This document shows positions 16,280-25,602 of a DNA stretch of 64,000 nt, one piece after another (the stretch's first letter is position 1; each line of letters begins with the position of its first letter). The notes beneath the pieces were generated by a model. It was given only the letters and a program-made list of their open reading frames with translations, searched no databases and had not been told where the DNA came from. Made by a program: the position numbers and the translations under genes. This DNA is from Winogradskyella algicola (GTDB taxonomy: Bacteria > Bacteroidota > Bacteroidia > Flavobacteriales > Flavobacteriaceae), in NCBI RefSeq assembly GCF_005869935.1, contig NZ_SZQF01000001.1, forward strand, positions 682,001-746,000, in the 5' to 3' direction.

Positions 16280-17050
16280 ATGAAAAGATTATTTTCTATT
16301 CTTGCCATAACATGTTTAATGGCTATCGGAACTGTTAATGCCAATGCAACAACATTAGCAACTACAACAGCAACTATCACTACAGTAACTCAAGATGCTG
16401 ATGAAACAGCAGGCGAAAATTTGAGTTTCCATCAAGAATTAAAAAAGCGTTTTATTGAAGGTGGCCCAGGTTTTATGGGTATTGTACTATTATGTTTAAT
16501 TCTTGGTTTAGCTATCGCTATTGAGAGAATTATCTTTTTAAACCTTTCAACTACAAACACTAAAAAATTAACTCAAAATGTAGAGGATGCTCTTGCATCT
16601 GGTGGTATAGAAGCTGCTAAAGAAGTTTGTAGAAACACAAAAGGACCAGTTGCCTCAATTTTCTATCAAGGTTTAGATAGAGCTGACGAAGATATCGATG
16701 CTGCTGAAAAAGCTGTAGTGGCTTATGGTGGTGTACAGATGGGTCAGTTAGAAAAGAATGTGTCTTGGATTTCTTTATTTATCGCATTAGCACCAATGCT
16801 TGGTTTCATGGGTACGGTAATCGGTATGATTCAGGCCTTTGATAAGATTGAAGCAGCAGGTGACATGCAGCCATCATTAGTAGCAGGTGGTATTAAAGTA
16901 GCACTTTTAACAACAGTATTTGGTCTTATTGTGGCTATCATTCTTCAAATATTTTACAACTACATCATCGCTAAGATAGATAGTATTGTAAATGACATGG
17001 AAGACGCATCAATTACATTGATGGACTTATTAGTAAGACACAAAAAATAA
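16280..17050 (+). CDS. exbB: MotA/TolQ/ExbB-family proton channel subunit
   Basis: 256 residues. An N-terminal signal-like segment (to about 24) is followed by three TolQ/ExbB helices: about 62-84 (GPGFMGIVLLCLILGLAIAI), 161-182 (SLFIALAPMLGFMGTVIGMI) and 200-225. The LGFMGTVIGMIQAF motif and the conserved Thr of the last helices are present. With the two ExbD proteins downstream it uses proton-motive force to energise TonB-dependent outer-membrane uptake. First gene of a four-gene operon. Confidence 0.93.
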   Translation: MKRLFSILAITCLMAIGTVNANATTLATTTATITTVTQDADETAGENLSFHQELKKRFIEGGPGFMGIVLLCLILGLAIAIERIIFLNLSTTNTKKLTQNVEDALASGGIEAAKEVCRNTKGPVASIFYQGLDRADEDIDAAEKAVVAYGGVQMGQLEKNVSWISLFIALAPMLGFMGTVIGMIQAFDKIEAAGDMQPSLVAGGIKVALLTTVFGLIVAIILQIFYNYIIAKIDSIVNDMEDASITLMDLLVRHKK

Positions 17051-17065
17051 AAGATCATATAAACT

Positions 17066-17506
17066 ATGTTACATAAAATATTAAAAATAGTTGCCGCAAT
17101 TTTAAGTCTGGCTGGGATTGTTTCCCTAGTTAGAATTATTGCTGCTGGTGACGAAGCAATTAAAACAGGCGAAAAAGCCGGTCTTGTAGACCCTATGGCT
17201 TACATCGCTTACATCATCCTGATTTTAGTTTTAGCATTTGTGGTGGTTTTTGTAATAAAAAATCTTTTCACAAATACGTCTGGACTAAAAAACACGTTAA
17301 TAGGAGTAGGAGCATTTGCTGCTGTCTTAATTATTTCTTATGTGGTTTCTGGCGGAGACACAATGAAATACAAACTACAAGAAGGAATTGCAACAGAAGG
17401 TCAATCACATATGGTTGGTGCTGGTTTAACAGCATTCTATGTGTTGATTATAGTAGCGGCATTAGCAATGATTTTCTCAGGAGTTAAAAAAGTAATAAGT
17501 AAATAA
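17066..17506 (+). CDS. Four-span membrane protein inside the Exb operon
   Basis: 146 residues with four hydrophobic segments (about 7-26, 46-66, 77-94 and 121-142). I do not recognise a domain. It lies 15 bp after exbB and 6 bp before the first exbD, so co-translation is likely. Such a protein between ExbB and ExbD seems common in flavobacteria and may be an accessory subunit or assembly factor of the proton channel; that role is inferred from position only. Confidence 0.8.
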   Translation: MLHKILKIVAAILSLAGIVSLVRIIAAGDEAIKTGEKAGLVDPMAYIAYIILILVLAFVVVFVIKNLFTNTSGLKNTLIGVGAFAAVLIISYVVSGGDTMKYKLQEGIATEGQSHMVGAGLTAFYVLIIVAALAMIFSGVKKVISK

Positions 17507-17512
17507 TAAGGT

Positions 17513-18154
17513 ATGGCAAAAAGAGCAGCACCAGAAGTTAATGCAGGTTCAATGGCTGACATTGCCTTCTTACTACTTATCTTTTTCTTGGTAACTACTA
17601 CAATAGAAAAGGACAAAGGTTTATTAAGAAGTTTGCCACCTATTGACGACTCTGAAGTAGAACCACCTATTATTAAACAAAAAAATCTATTTACAGTTCT
17701 TATAAACCGTAATAACCAATTGCTTGTAGAAGAAGAGCAAATGGAATTAAAGGATTTAAGACAAGCTGCAATAGAGTTTTTAGATAACGGAGGCGGAACT
17801 AATGCAGCAGGCGAAAGTTGTGATTACTGTAAAGGGAAAAGAGATGAGTCATCATCTGACCATCCTGATAAAGCGATCATTTCAATGAAGCATGACAGAG
17901 AGACTTCATATGAGAAATATATAGATGTACAAAACGAACTTGTAGCAGCATATAATTTCTTAAGAGAAAGGGAAGCAAAACGTTTGTATGGTAATTTAAA
18001 GCAGTATAGAGGTACTGAAAAAGTTTACCAAGCGATGTTAGAAGAGAAAGAGAAGAACCAATTTAGTAAGGATACAATCTTAAACGGTCGTATTGAAACC
18101 ATTAAGAAGTTATTCCCAATGAAATTGTCTGAAGCAGAACCAGATAAAAGTTAA
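17513..18154 (+). CDS. exbD: ExbD/TolR-family protein, long form
   Basis: 213 residues with a single TM near the start (IAFLLLIFFLVTTTI, about 18-32) preceded by the conserved MADIAF aspartate that carries protons. The periplasmic part is longer than usual ExbD (about 140 residues) because of an insert with a CDYCKGK cysteine pair and a Lys/Glu-rich helix. It pairs with ExbB and the second ExbD. It ends 12 bp before that gene. Confidence 0.92.
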   Translation: MAKRAAPEVNAGSMADIAFLLLIFFLVTTTIEKDKGLLRSLPPIDDSEVEPPIIKQKNLFTVLINRNNQLLVEEEQMELKDLRQAAIEFLDNGGGTNAAGESCDYCKGKRDESSSDHPDKAIISMKHDRETSYEKYIDVQNELVAAYNFLREREAKRLYGNLKQYRGTEKVYQAMLEEKEKNQFSKDTILNGRIETIKKLFPMKLSEAEPDKS

Positions 18155-18166
18155 AAAGTAACAATT

Positions 18167-18628
18167 ATGTCAAAGTTTAAAAAAGGAAAACAAGGAGATT
18201 TGCCAGCTATTTCAACGGCATCTTTACCAGATATTGTATTTATGTTACTTTTCTTTTTCATGGTAGCAACGGTAATGCGCGATAGTTCTTTAATGATTGA
18301 GAATAGATTACCAAGCGCAGATCAGGTAGAGAAGCTTAAGAAAGATAGAACTGCTTTTATCTATGCTGGTAAGCCTAGTGCTCAATTTAAACAATTAGGT
18401 ACAGAGCCGGTAATACAATTTAATGATAAAATTATTAAAGTAGAAGAAGTACAAGCAAGTGTTATTGCTGCACAGCAAGAATTAACCGAAGAGTTACAAC
18501 CAAAATTTGTGGTTGGTCTCAAAGTTGATAAAGACACACATGCAGGTTTAGTTTCTGATATTAAGCAAGAGCTTAGACAAGCAAATACATTAAAAGTAAT
18601 GTATATTGCCAACGCTAGAGCTGAATAA
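18167..18628 (+). CDS. exbD: ExbD/TolR-family protein, standard length
   Basis: 153 residues: short cytoplasmic tail, TM span LPDIVFMLLFFFMVATVM (about 21-38) with the proton-carrying Asp23, then a periplasmic domain ending LKVMYIANARAE. It is the last gene of the exb operon, and a strong terminator follows. Two different ExbD copies with one ExbB imply a heteromeric ExbD pair or alternative partners for TonB proteins. Confidence 0.93.
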   Translation: MSKFKKGKQGDLPAISTASLPDIVFMLLFFFMVATVMRDSSLMIENRLPSADQVEKLKKDRTAFIYAGKPSAQFKQLGTEPVIQFNDKIIKVEEVQASVIAAQQELTEELQPKFVVGLKVDKDTHAGLVSDIKQELRQANTLKVMYIANARAE

Positions 18629-18651
18629 AAATAGTCTTAGTTTTTATATAT

Positions 18652-18680
18652 AAAACGTCCTGAGTAATCAGGACGTTTTT
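18652..18680 (+). terminator. Terminator of the exb operon
   Basis: AAAACGTCCTGA and TCAGGACGTTTT form a 12-bp stem with a GTAA loop, ending in a T-run. Confidence 0.9.
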
Positions 18681-18717
18681 GTTTTATATCGTATAAAGAT
18701 TTTGTAGTTTTATCTTT

Positions 18718-19416
18718 ATGAAGAATACTATTTTAGTTGTCTTATTCATTACAGGCTTTTTGGGGTTTTCACAAAATAAAGAAGATAGAGAAAAGTCTGA
18801 ATTGTATAAAAACTATCGCGAGGATCAGTTTTATATCTCTGTGACTTATAATCTTCTTAATAAAAAGCCTGGTGACATAAGTCAAAGTGGATTTTCAACA
18901 GGATTTCACTTCGGTTTTATTAGAGACATGCCAATTAACGACAAACGAACCTTTGCTCTAGGTTTGGGTTTGGGGTTGTCTACCAATTCGTATAATCAAA
19001 ATATAGCCATTACTGAAGTTGATAACCAAGTTTCATTCGATATAATAGACGAAAGTGAATTTAATGTTTCAAAGAATAAGTTTACGACATATTTGTTAGA
19101 AGTTCCGTTTGAGCTTAGGTGGCGAAAGTCTAGCCCAACCGATTATCAATTTTTAAGAATTTACCCAGGCTTCAAAGTAGGATACCTTTTTTATAATTCA
19201 ACTAAGTTGAAAACAGATCAAGGTAGTGAAAAGCTGTCTAATATTGACAACTTTAATCGTTTACAATATGGATTAACTTTAAGTGTTGGTTATGACACAT
19301 GGAATATTCATGCATATTATGGGCTAAATCCCATTTTTGAAGATTCAGCAAAATTAGATGGTGAAGAGCTAAATATGAGTGCTTTTAAAATTGGTCTAAT
19401 CTTCTACATTTTATAA
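18718..19416 (+). CDS. Outer-membrane beta-barrel protein (PorT-like family)
   Basis: 232 residues. Signal peptide ends near FLGFSQ. The rest alternates short polar and aromatic strands (FYISVTYNLL, FALGLGLGLST, YGLTLSVGYDTW), finishing with KIGLIFYIL, as in eight-to-ten strand outer-membrane barrels. It resembles the broad PorT-like porin family, but I do not see reason to equate it with the T9SS PorT/SprT protein. It overlaps the convergent gene at 19411 by 6 bp. Confidence 0.75.
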   Translation: MKNTILVVLFITGFLGFSQNKEDREKSELYKNYREDQFYISVTYNLLNKKPGDISQSGFSTGFHFGFIRDMPINDKRTFALGLGLGLSTNSYNQNIAITEVDNQVSFDIIDESEFNVSKNKFTTYLLEVPFELRWRKSSPTDYQFLRIYPGFKVGYLFYNSTKLKTDQGSEKLSNIDNFNRLQYGLTLSVGYDTWNIHAYYGLNPIFEDSAKLDGEELNMSAFKIGLIFYIL

Positions 19417-20019
19417 CCAATACTTCATAAATAATATCTGAGGGAATAAACCGGTCATTAGACCAATAAAAAGTTCTTGGTTTGTATGTGCCTTAAGATG
19501 TAAACGCGATGTTGCAATAGCACCAAGAATAATCATCATTAATGCTATTGTTCCGTTAATATTTATCTTGTAATGAAGACCAATAGCTACAGTAAACATA
19601 AAGAAGCCAGAAGCTGCAATCATGTGTATACTTGCTTTAATCTTAAAAATTGCCAGAATAAAACAAGCTAGTGTAGAGCATAATATTCCCAAAAAGAAAT
19701 AGTATAGTTCTACAATCTCATTTGGTGTTAAAACCCGTATTAAAATTAAGGTAATAATGATACAATTAATAAGTAGTGGTATAAGGCGTTCCTTGGTGCT
19801 TTTTAAATAAATAGAATCTACTTTATTTATAGTTTTAAGTAGAAAAAACAATAATATAGGAAGTATTATTGTAAGAATAACTATAGAGAAAATTTTAGCA
19901 TTCTGTATAGGTTTGGGGATATAACGAGGTGTTTTGTGAAAATAAAACATCACACCAAGTAAAGGCATAATCAAAGGATGAAAAACAAAGGATATGCTTT
20001 TAAGAAGAAAATTTTTCAT
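19411..20019 (-). CDS. Membrane protein resembling a PAP2-type phosphatase
   Basis: 202 residues with six hydrophobic spans. Elements of the PAP2 signature survive in order: KSTKERLIP (motif 1, K..RP-like), SIHMIAASG (motif 2, H after S) and SRLHLKAHTNQELFIG (motif 3, SRx5Hx3E rather than Hx3D). If active it would remove phosphate from a lipid such as undecaprenyl diphosphate or phosphatidic acid. Motif 1 is weak, so catalysis is uncertain. It is transcribed after rpoN, 8 bp downstream. Confidence 0.7.
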   Translation of the reverse strand: MKNFLLKSISFVFHPLIMPLLGVMFYFHKTPRYIPKPIQNAKIFSIVILTIILPILLFFLLKTINKVDSIYLKSTKERLIPLLINCIIITLILIRVLTPNEIVELYYFFLGILCSTLACFILAIFKIKASIHMIAASGFFMFTVAIGLHYKININGTIALMMIILGAIATSRLHLKAHTNQELFIGLMTGLFPQILFMKYWL

Positions 20020-20027
20020 CCAAACAA

Positions 20028-21491
20028 TTATAGTTCTTTTCTTAATCTAGCAACCGGAATATCTAATTGCTCTCTGTATTTAGCAACTGTACGTCTAGCA
20101 ATTGGGTAACCCTTTTCTTTCAAGATTTTAGAGAGTGCTTCGTCAGTTAAAGGTTTCTTTTTGTTCTCTTCTTCAATTACAGTTTCTAAAATCTTTTTTA
20201 TTTCTCTAGTAGAGACTTCTTCACCTTGGTCATTAGTCATAGACTCCGAGAAGAATTCCTTTATTAGCTTTGTTCCGTAAGGTGTGTCAACATACTTACT
20301 GTTAGCAACTCTAGATATGGTTGAAACATCCATTTCAATTTCATCTGCAATATCTTTCAAAATCATTGGCCTAAGCTTACGCTCATCACCAGTAAGAAAG
20401 TATTCTTTTTGATAGTGCATAATGGCACTCATCGTAACAAAAAGTGTCTGTTGACGTTGTCTTACAGCTTCAATAAACCACTTTGCAGCATCTAACTTTT
20501 GCTTTATAAAGAGTACAGCATCTTTCTGTGCTTTGGATTTCTCTTTAGTGTCCTTATAGCCCTTAAGCATATTACTGTATTCTCTAGATACGTGTAACTC
20601 TGGTGCATTTCTGCCATTAAGGGTTAGTTCTAACTCACCATCAACAATTTTAATAGCAAAATCCGGGACAATATGCTCTACAATTTTATTGTTGCCAGCA
20701 TAAGAACCACCTGGTTTTGGGTTAAGCCGTTCTATTTCTTCGATTGCATCTTTAAGTTGCTCTTCATCAATACTAAATTTTTGCATTAATTTTTTGTAAT
20801 GCTTTTTAGTGAACTGTTCAAAGGCTTTATCGATAATCTGACTTGCTAATTCTACTTCTGGATTTTGCTCTTTTCTGCTTAATTGAATACTTAAACATTC
20901 TTGCAAATTACGAGCACCAACACCTGCAGGATCTAGTTGATGGACAACTTTAAGCACTTTTTCAACTTCTTCTACAGAAGTAAATACATTTTGAGTAAAT
21001 GCTAAATCGTCTGTAATATCAGATAAAGAACGTCGTATATAACCACTTTCATCTACACTTCCAACTAAGAAATAGGCAATTTCTTCTTCTTGTTCAGATA
21101 GTCTAAATGTATTAAGTTGATTAATTAGATGTTGTGTAAACGATGTTCCGGCTGCATAAGGTACATTCTTTTCTTCATCGTCTGAGCTGTAATTGTTGGC
21201 CTGAGTTCTGTAGTCTGGTATCTCATCATCACTAAGATACTCATCGATATTAATATCGTCAGCCTCAATAGAATCGTTATCGTTAAAGTCGTCAACAGAA
21301 TTGTCAAACTCATCAAAATTGTCATCAGAAGGCTCATCTTTTCCAGTATCTAACGCAGGATTTTCTTCAAGTTCCTGTTTTAAACGTTGCTCAAAAGCTT
21401 GTGTAGGAAGCTGTATCAACTTCATGAGTTGAATTTGCTGAGGAGATAGCTTCTGGGATAACTTAAATTGTAAATACTGTTTTAGGGACAT
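20028..21491 (-). CDS. rpoN: RNA polymerase sigma-54 factor
   Basis: 487 residues with the three sigma-54 regions. The Q-rich activator-interacting N-terminus is MSLKQYLQFKLSQKLSPQQI..., followed by an acidic linker (about 52-105), the core-binding domain (about 120-300) and the DNA-binding region. The RpoN box is present as ARRTVAKYREQ close to the C-terminus, and the HTH is near MDVSTISRVANSK. It directs transcription of activator-dependent genes. The PAP2-like gene follows it closely, so they are likely co-transcribed. Confidence 0.97.
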   Translation of the reverse strand: MSLKQYLQFKLSQKLSPQQIQLMKLIQLPTQAFEQRLKQELEENPALDTGKDEPSDDNFDEFDNSVDDFNDNDSIEADDINIDEYLSDDEIPDYRTQANNYSSDDEEKNVPYAAGTSFTQHLINQLNTFRLSEQEEEIAYFLVGSVDESGYIRRSLSDITDDLAFTQNVFTSVEEVEKVLKVVHQLDPAGVGARNLQECLSIQLSRKEQNPEVELASQIIDKAFEQFTKKHYKKLMQKFSIDEEQLKDAIEEIERLNPKPGGSYAGNNKIVEHIVPDFAIKIVDGELELTLNGRNAPELHVSREYSNMLKGYKDTKEKSKAQKDAVLFIKQKLDAAKWFIEAVRQRQQTLFVTMSAIMHYQKEYFLTGDERKLRPMILKDIADEIEMDVSTISRVANSKYVDTPYGTKLIKEFFSESMTNDQGEEVSTREIKKILETVIEEENKKKPLTDEALSKILKEKGYPIARRTVAKYREQLDIPVARLRKEL

Positions 21492-21566
21492 TGAAATTTC
21501 TGTTGAATATAAAAGTAAGAAAAAAACCTGTGAGGTAACTTATACCTAACAGGTTTAATAATAATT

Positions 21567-23000
21567 TTAGAACTCTGCGTTTTGCGGTGTTCTTGGATAA
21601 GGAATAACGTCTCTAATATTACCCATTCCTGTTGCAAACATTACGAGTCTTTCAAAACCAAGACCAAAGCCAGAGTGTACAGCTGTACCATATTTTCTGA
21701 GGTCTAAATACCACCATAATTCTTCTTCTGGTATATCTAATGCCTTCATTTTTTCTTTAAGGACATCTAAACGTTCTTCACGCTGAGAGCCACCTACCAT
21801 TTCACCAATACCTGGGAAAAGTATATCCATTGCTCTTACGGTTCTTCCATCTTCATTTAAGCGCATATAGAAAGCTTTAATGTTAGCAGGATAATCAAAT
21901 AAGATTACTGGACACTTAAAGTGTTTTTCAACTAAATAACGTTCGTGCTCAGATTGTAAGTCTGCTCCCCATTCTTCAATGATATATTTAAATTTCTTCT
22001 TCTTGTTTGGTTTACTGTTTCTAAGGATATCTATAGCTTCTGTATAGCTTACACGTTTAAAGTTGTTTTCTACAACAAACTTTATTTTATCTATTAAGTT
22101 CATTGGGCTACGCTCTGCTTGAGGTAGGGACTTTTCAGCATCTTGTAAACGCTTGTCTAAAAACTCTAAGTCTTCTTTGTTGTTTTCTAGTACGTAGCTT
22201 AAAACAGATTTCATAAAATCTTCGGCTAAATCCATGTTGCCAGCCAAGTCCATAAAAGCCACTTCTGGTTCTATCATCCAGAATTCAGCTAAGTGACGAG
22301 ATGTGTTTGAATTTTCTGCTCTAAAGGTTGGTCCAAAAGTATACACCTTACCTAAAGACATCGCATAAGTTTCAGCTTCTAATTGTCCAGAAACGGTTAG
22401 GTTGGTTTCTTTTCCGAAGAAATCTTCTTTATAATTCACGTCACCAGCTTCTGTTAATGGTGGGTTTTTAGGGTCTAGTGTGCTTACTCTAAACATTTCT
22501 CCAGCACCTTCTGCATCACTGCCAGTTATAATTGGTGTGTGCATGTAATAGAAACCATTTTCGTTAAAATACTTGTGAATAGCAAAAGACAGCGAAGAAC
22601 GCAAACGCATTACTGCGCTAAACGTGTTTGTTCTTGTGCGCAAGTGAGCATTTTCTCTTAAAAACTCAAAAGTGTGTTTTTTTGGTTGAATAGGATAAGT
22701 TTCAGGATCAGAATCGCCTAAAACTTCAAGTTCCTTGACTTGAATTTCGACGGATTGACCTTTACCTTGACTTTCTACCAATTCACCCTTAACGTGAATG
22801 GCAGCACCAGTTGTGACGCGTTTTAATAATGCTTCATCAAAATTTTCAAAATCAACAACACACTGAATATTATTTATGGTAGAACCATCATTTAAGGCTA
22901 TAAAGCGGTTTGCTCTAAATGTTTTTACCCATCCTTTTACAGAAACATCTTGTAAAGTGATATCTGCTGATAATAATTCTGATACAGTTTTTGTTGTCAT
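21567..23000 (-). CDS. asnS: Asparagine-tRNA ligase
   Basis: Class IIb aminoacyl-tRNA synthetase (477 aa). An N-terminal OB-fold anticodon-binding domain (about 1-115, [20 protein letters not shown]) is followed by the catalytic core with motif 2 [15 protein letters not shown] and motif 3 [11 protein letters not shown]. The signature separating it from AspRS is retained ([13 protein letters not shown]). A TATCTTTG box on the minus strand at 23021-23028 lies 20 bp upstream of the ATG. It is downstream of the MMPL exporter with its own promoter. Confidence 0.97.
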   Translation of the reverse strand: MTTKTVSELLSADITLQDVSVKGWVKTFRANRFIALNDGSTINNIQCVVDFENFDEALLKRVTTGAAIHVKGELVESQGKGQSVEIQVKELEVLGDSDPETYPIQPKKHTFEFLRENAHLRTRTNTFSAVMRLRSSLSFAIHKYFNENGFYYMHTPIITGSDAEGAGEMFRVSTLDPKNPPLTEAGDVNYKEDFFGKETNLTVSGQLEAETYAMSLGKVYTFGPTFRAENSNTSRHLAEFWMIEPEVAFMDLAGNMDLAEDFMKSVLSYVLENNKEDLEFLDKRLQDAEKSLPQAERSPMNLIDKIKFVVENNFKRVSYTEAIDILRNSKPNKKKKFKYIIEEWGADLQSEHERYLVEKHFKCPVILFDYPANIKAFYMRLNEDGRTVRAMDILFPGIGEMVGGSQREERLDVLKEKMKALDIPEEELWWYLDLRKYGTAVHSGFGLGFERLVMFATGMGNIRDVIPYPRTPQNAEF

Positions 23001-23020
23001 TTTAATTTATTTTGAAAAAA

Positions 23021-23028
23021 CAAAGATA
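23021..23028 (-). promoter_or_regulatory. -7 box of the asnS promoter
   Basis: TATCTTTG on the minus strand ends 20 nt before the asnS ATG (23000), giving a leader of roughly 13 nt. Confidence 0.55.
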
Positions 23029-23034
23029 ATTCTT

Positions 23035-25443
23035 CTAATCGTTTTTAAAAGTGTCTTCGTTATCGTCTTCCGAAGGTATAATATCAATTGAAGGCTCTTT
23101 AAGAACTGTCTTATTTGCAATATTACGTTCTAATGATAATAGTAACGATGGTAATAACAGTAAATTAGATAACATGGCAAACAATAATGTTATTGAAACC
23201 AGAGCTCCTAAAGCTACTGTGCCACCAAAGCTGGAAATGGTAAATACAGAAAAACCGAAGAATAGAACGATTGAAGTGTAAAACATACTTACACCAGTTT
23301 CTCTTAACGCAGCGTAAACCGATTTTTTAATCTTCCAATGGTTAGCTTGCAATTCTTGTCTGTATTTTGCCAAAAAGTGAATAGTATCATCTACCGAAAT
23401 ACCAAAAGCGATACTAAATACTAATATTGTGGACGGCTTAATAGGTACACCTAAATATCCCATTAAACCAGCTGTTACTAACAATGGTAAAAGGTTAGGA
23501 ATAAGTGATACAATGATCATTCTAAACGAACGGAACAAATACGCCATAAATAGCGATATAAGTATAATGGCAAGCGTTAATGAAATAACAAGGTTTCTTA
23601 CAAGGTATTTTGTACCTTTTTGAAACACTAAAGCTTTACCAGTCATGGTTACTTCGTAACGCTCTTTAGGGAAAACTTTATCTATTTTATTCTGAAGATT
23701 TTCCTGAATGCGCTCCATTTTATCAGTACCAATATCTTTCATGAAGGTAGTAATACGTGCATATTGCCCAGTGCTGTCTACAAAATTCTTGAGTAAGTCT
23801 ACATCAGAAGATGAGTTTTTAGCATAAGACAGAATGAAACTGTTTTCTTGGCTAGTAGGTAATTGGTAATATTTAGGATTACCATTAAAGTAAGCTTGTT
23901 TGCTGTATTTTACCAAACTAACAACCGATATTGGCTTAGATAGTTCTGGTGTTTCTTCAATAAGTTCTTCAAGCTCATTAATGCGTTTTAAGGTTGCCAA
24001 TTTCATAACGCCTTTTTTACGCTTAGTATCTACCATTATTTCTAAAGGCATAATGCCGTTAAACTCTTCTTCAAAAAAACGAATGTCTTTAAAGAATTGT
24101 TTGTTTTTCGGCATGTCTTCAATCAAACTACCTGATATTATCATTTGATTAATGCCAATCATACTTGCCATGATGAGTATAAATGCAGTAACGTAAATGG
24201 TAATGCGTTTGTGTTTTACCATACGTTCCATCCAATCTACAAAACCACCAATCCAACGTTTATTTAAGTGTTCTAAATGACGCTCTTTTGGATAAGGTAA
24301 AAACGTATATACTATCGGAATGATAAGTAAACATAAAATGAAAATAGCCAAAATACTCAGCGACGCAACGATACCAAATTCTTTTAGAAGCTTGCTTTCA
24401 GTTAAGATGAACGTTGCAAAACCAGAAGCTGTAGTCACATTAGTCATTAAGGTAGCATTACCAACTTTGGTAATAACACGTTGTAGCGACTTTACCTTGT
24501 TACCATGCGATTTTACTTCGTGCTGATATTTATTAATTAAAAAGATACAGTTAGGTATGCCAATAACAATAATTAATGGTGGAATAAGAGCTGTAAGCAC
24601 TGTAATTTCATAGCCAAGTAAACCTAGTATTCCAAAGGTCCACATTACACCAATACAAACAACAATCAATGATATAAACGTAGCTCTAAAAGATCTAAAG
24701 AATAAAAAGAAAATTAACGAAGTCACAAACAAAGCTGCACCAATAAAAATCGGAATTTCGTCAACAATGTTTTGAGAATTTAATGTTCTAATATATGGCA
24801 TACCAGACACCTTGACATCTAGCTTAGGATGTTTTGCTTCAAATTCTTGTATTCTTTTTTCAAGAATATTTATGATAAAATCTTTTCTGGCAGACGTATT
24901 AACGATCTCTTTCTTTAGATAAATTGCAGTACGAAGTGTTTTGTTTTCTGAATTAAATAAAAAGTTATCGTAAAATGGATATTTCTTGAAAAGGTCTTCT
25001 TGCAGTTTGTTAATTTCATCAAGACTAGATATAGAATCTTTTATGAATGGAACTAAATCAAACTGTTTCTTTTCGTTGTTTTTTACCAGTTTTTGAAGAT
25101 CTTTTATTGAAAGAACAGTTTCAACTTCATCATAAGGTCTAAAAGACTCTGCAAGGTTGTTCCAAGCATTAAACTGATTAACCGTAAATACACTAGAATC
25201 TTTGACACCTAATACAATGAGATTACCTTCTTCTCCAAATACTTCTAAAAAATCGTTGTATATAAGGTTGACTTCATGGTCATCAGGCAACATATTGGCT
25301 TCCGTGTAAGTAAAGCGCATATGTTTCCATTGCATACTCAAGAACACTGTAGCTAATATTATGACAAGAAGAATGAATATTTTATTGCGAAGAATAATCC
25401 TCGCAACACCTTCCCAAAATCCAGTAGTCAACAGTTTAAACAT
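23035..25443 (-). CDS. MMPL/RND-superfamily exporter
   Basis: 802-residue inner-membrane transporter, shorter than AcrB-type pumps. Twelve spans arranged as 1+5 and 1+5: TM1 at about 19-37, TM2-6 between 225 and 385, TM7 around 412-430, TM8-12 from 625 to 775, with two periplasmic loops. FSIAFGISVDDTIHFLAKYR in the C-terminal half supplies the proton-relay Asp pair. Relatives export hydrophobic molecules such as lipids or carotenoid-like compounds; the cargo here is unknown. It has its own TACCTTTG promoter box at 25499-25506. Confidence 0.9.
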   Translation of the reverse strand: MFKLLTTGFWEGVARIILRNKIFILLVIILATVFLSMQWKHMRFTYTEANMLPDDHEVNLIYNDFLEVFGEEGNLIVLGVKDSSVFTVNQFNAWNNLAESFRPYDEVETVLSIKDLQKLVKNNEKKQFDLVPFIKDSISSLDEINKLQEDLFKKYPFYDNFLFNSENKTLRTAIYLKKEIVNTSARKDFIINILEKRIQEFEAKHPKLDVKVSGMPYIRTLNSQNIVDEIPIFIGAALFVTSLIFFLFFRSFRATFISLIVVCIGVMWTFGILGLLGYEITVLTALIPPLIIVIGIPNCIFLINKYQHEVKSHGNKVKSLQRVITKVGNATLMTNVTTASGFATFILTESKLLKEFGIVASLSILAIFILCLLIIPIVYTFLPYPKERHLEHLNKRWIGGFVDWMERMVKHKRITIYVTAFILIMASMIGINQMIISGSLIEDMPKNKQFFKDIRFFEEEFNGIMPLEIMVDTKRKKGVMKLATLKRINELEELIEETPELSKPISVVSLVKYSKQAYFNGNPKYYQLPTSQENSFILSYAKNSSSDVDLLKNFVDSTGQYARITTFMKDIGTDKMERIQENLQNKIDKVFPKERYEVTMTGKALVFQKGTKYLVRNLVISLTLAIILISLFMAYLFRSFRMIIVSLIPNLLPLLVTAGLMGYLGVPIKPSTILVFSIAFGISVDDTIHFLAKYRQELQANHWKIKKSVYAALRETGVSMFYTSIVLFFGFSVFTISSFGGTVALGALVSITLLFAMLSNLLLLPSLLLSLERNIANKTVLKEPSIDIIPSEDDNEDTFKND

Positions 25444-25498
25444 GTATAAGTTTCTGCGTCTTTAAATAGCAAATAATGCCTTAATTTGAAACGAGCCG

Positions 25499-25506
25499 CA
25501 AAGGTA
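25499..25506 (-). promoter_or_regulatory. -7 box of the MMPL exporter gene
   Basis: Minus-strand TACCTTTG matches TAnnTTTG and gives a leader of about 50 nt before the ATG at 25443. Confidence 0.5.
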
Positions 25507-25602
25507 GAAAAAACCTAAGGATTAGCTAAGGAATTAACACTAATATAATTGACGAAACATCAAAGAATTTAATACTATAATTCTTTTAAATATTAAAGTG
25601 TC

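Noticed and set aside
18718-19416. Assignment as the T9SS protein PorT/SprT
   Set aside because: Only general barrel features agree; the typical N-terminal region I associate with that protein is not seen.
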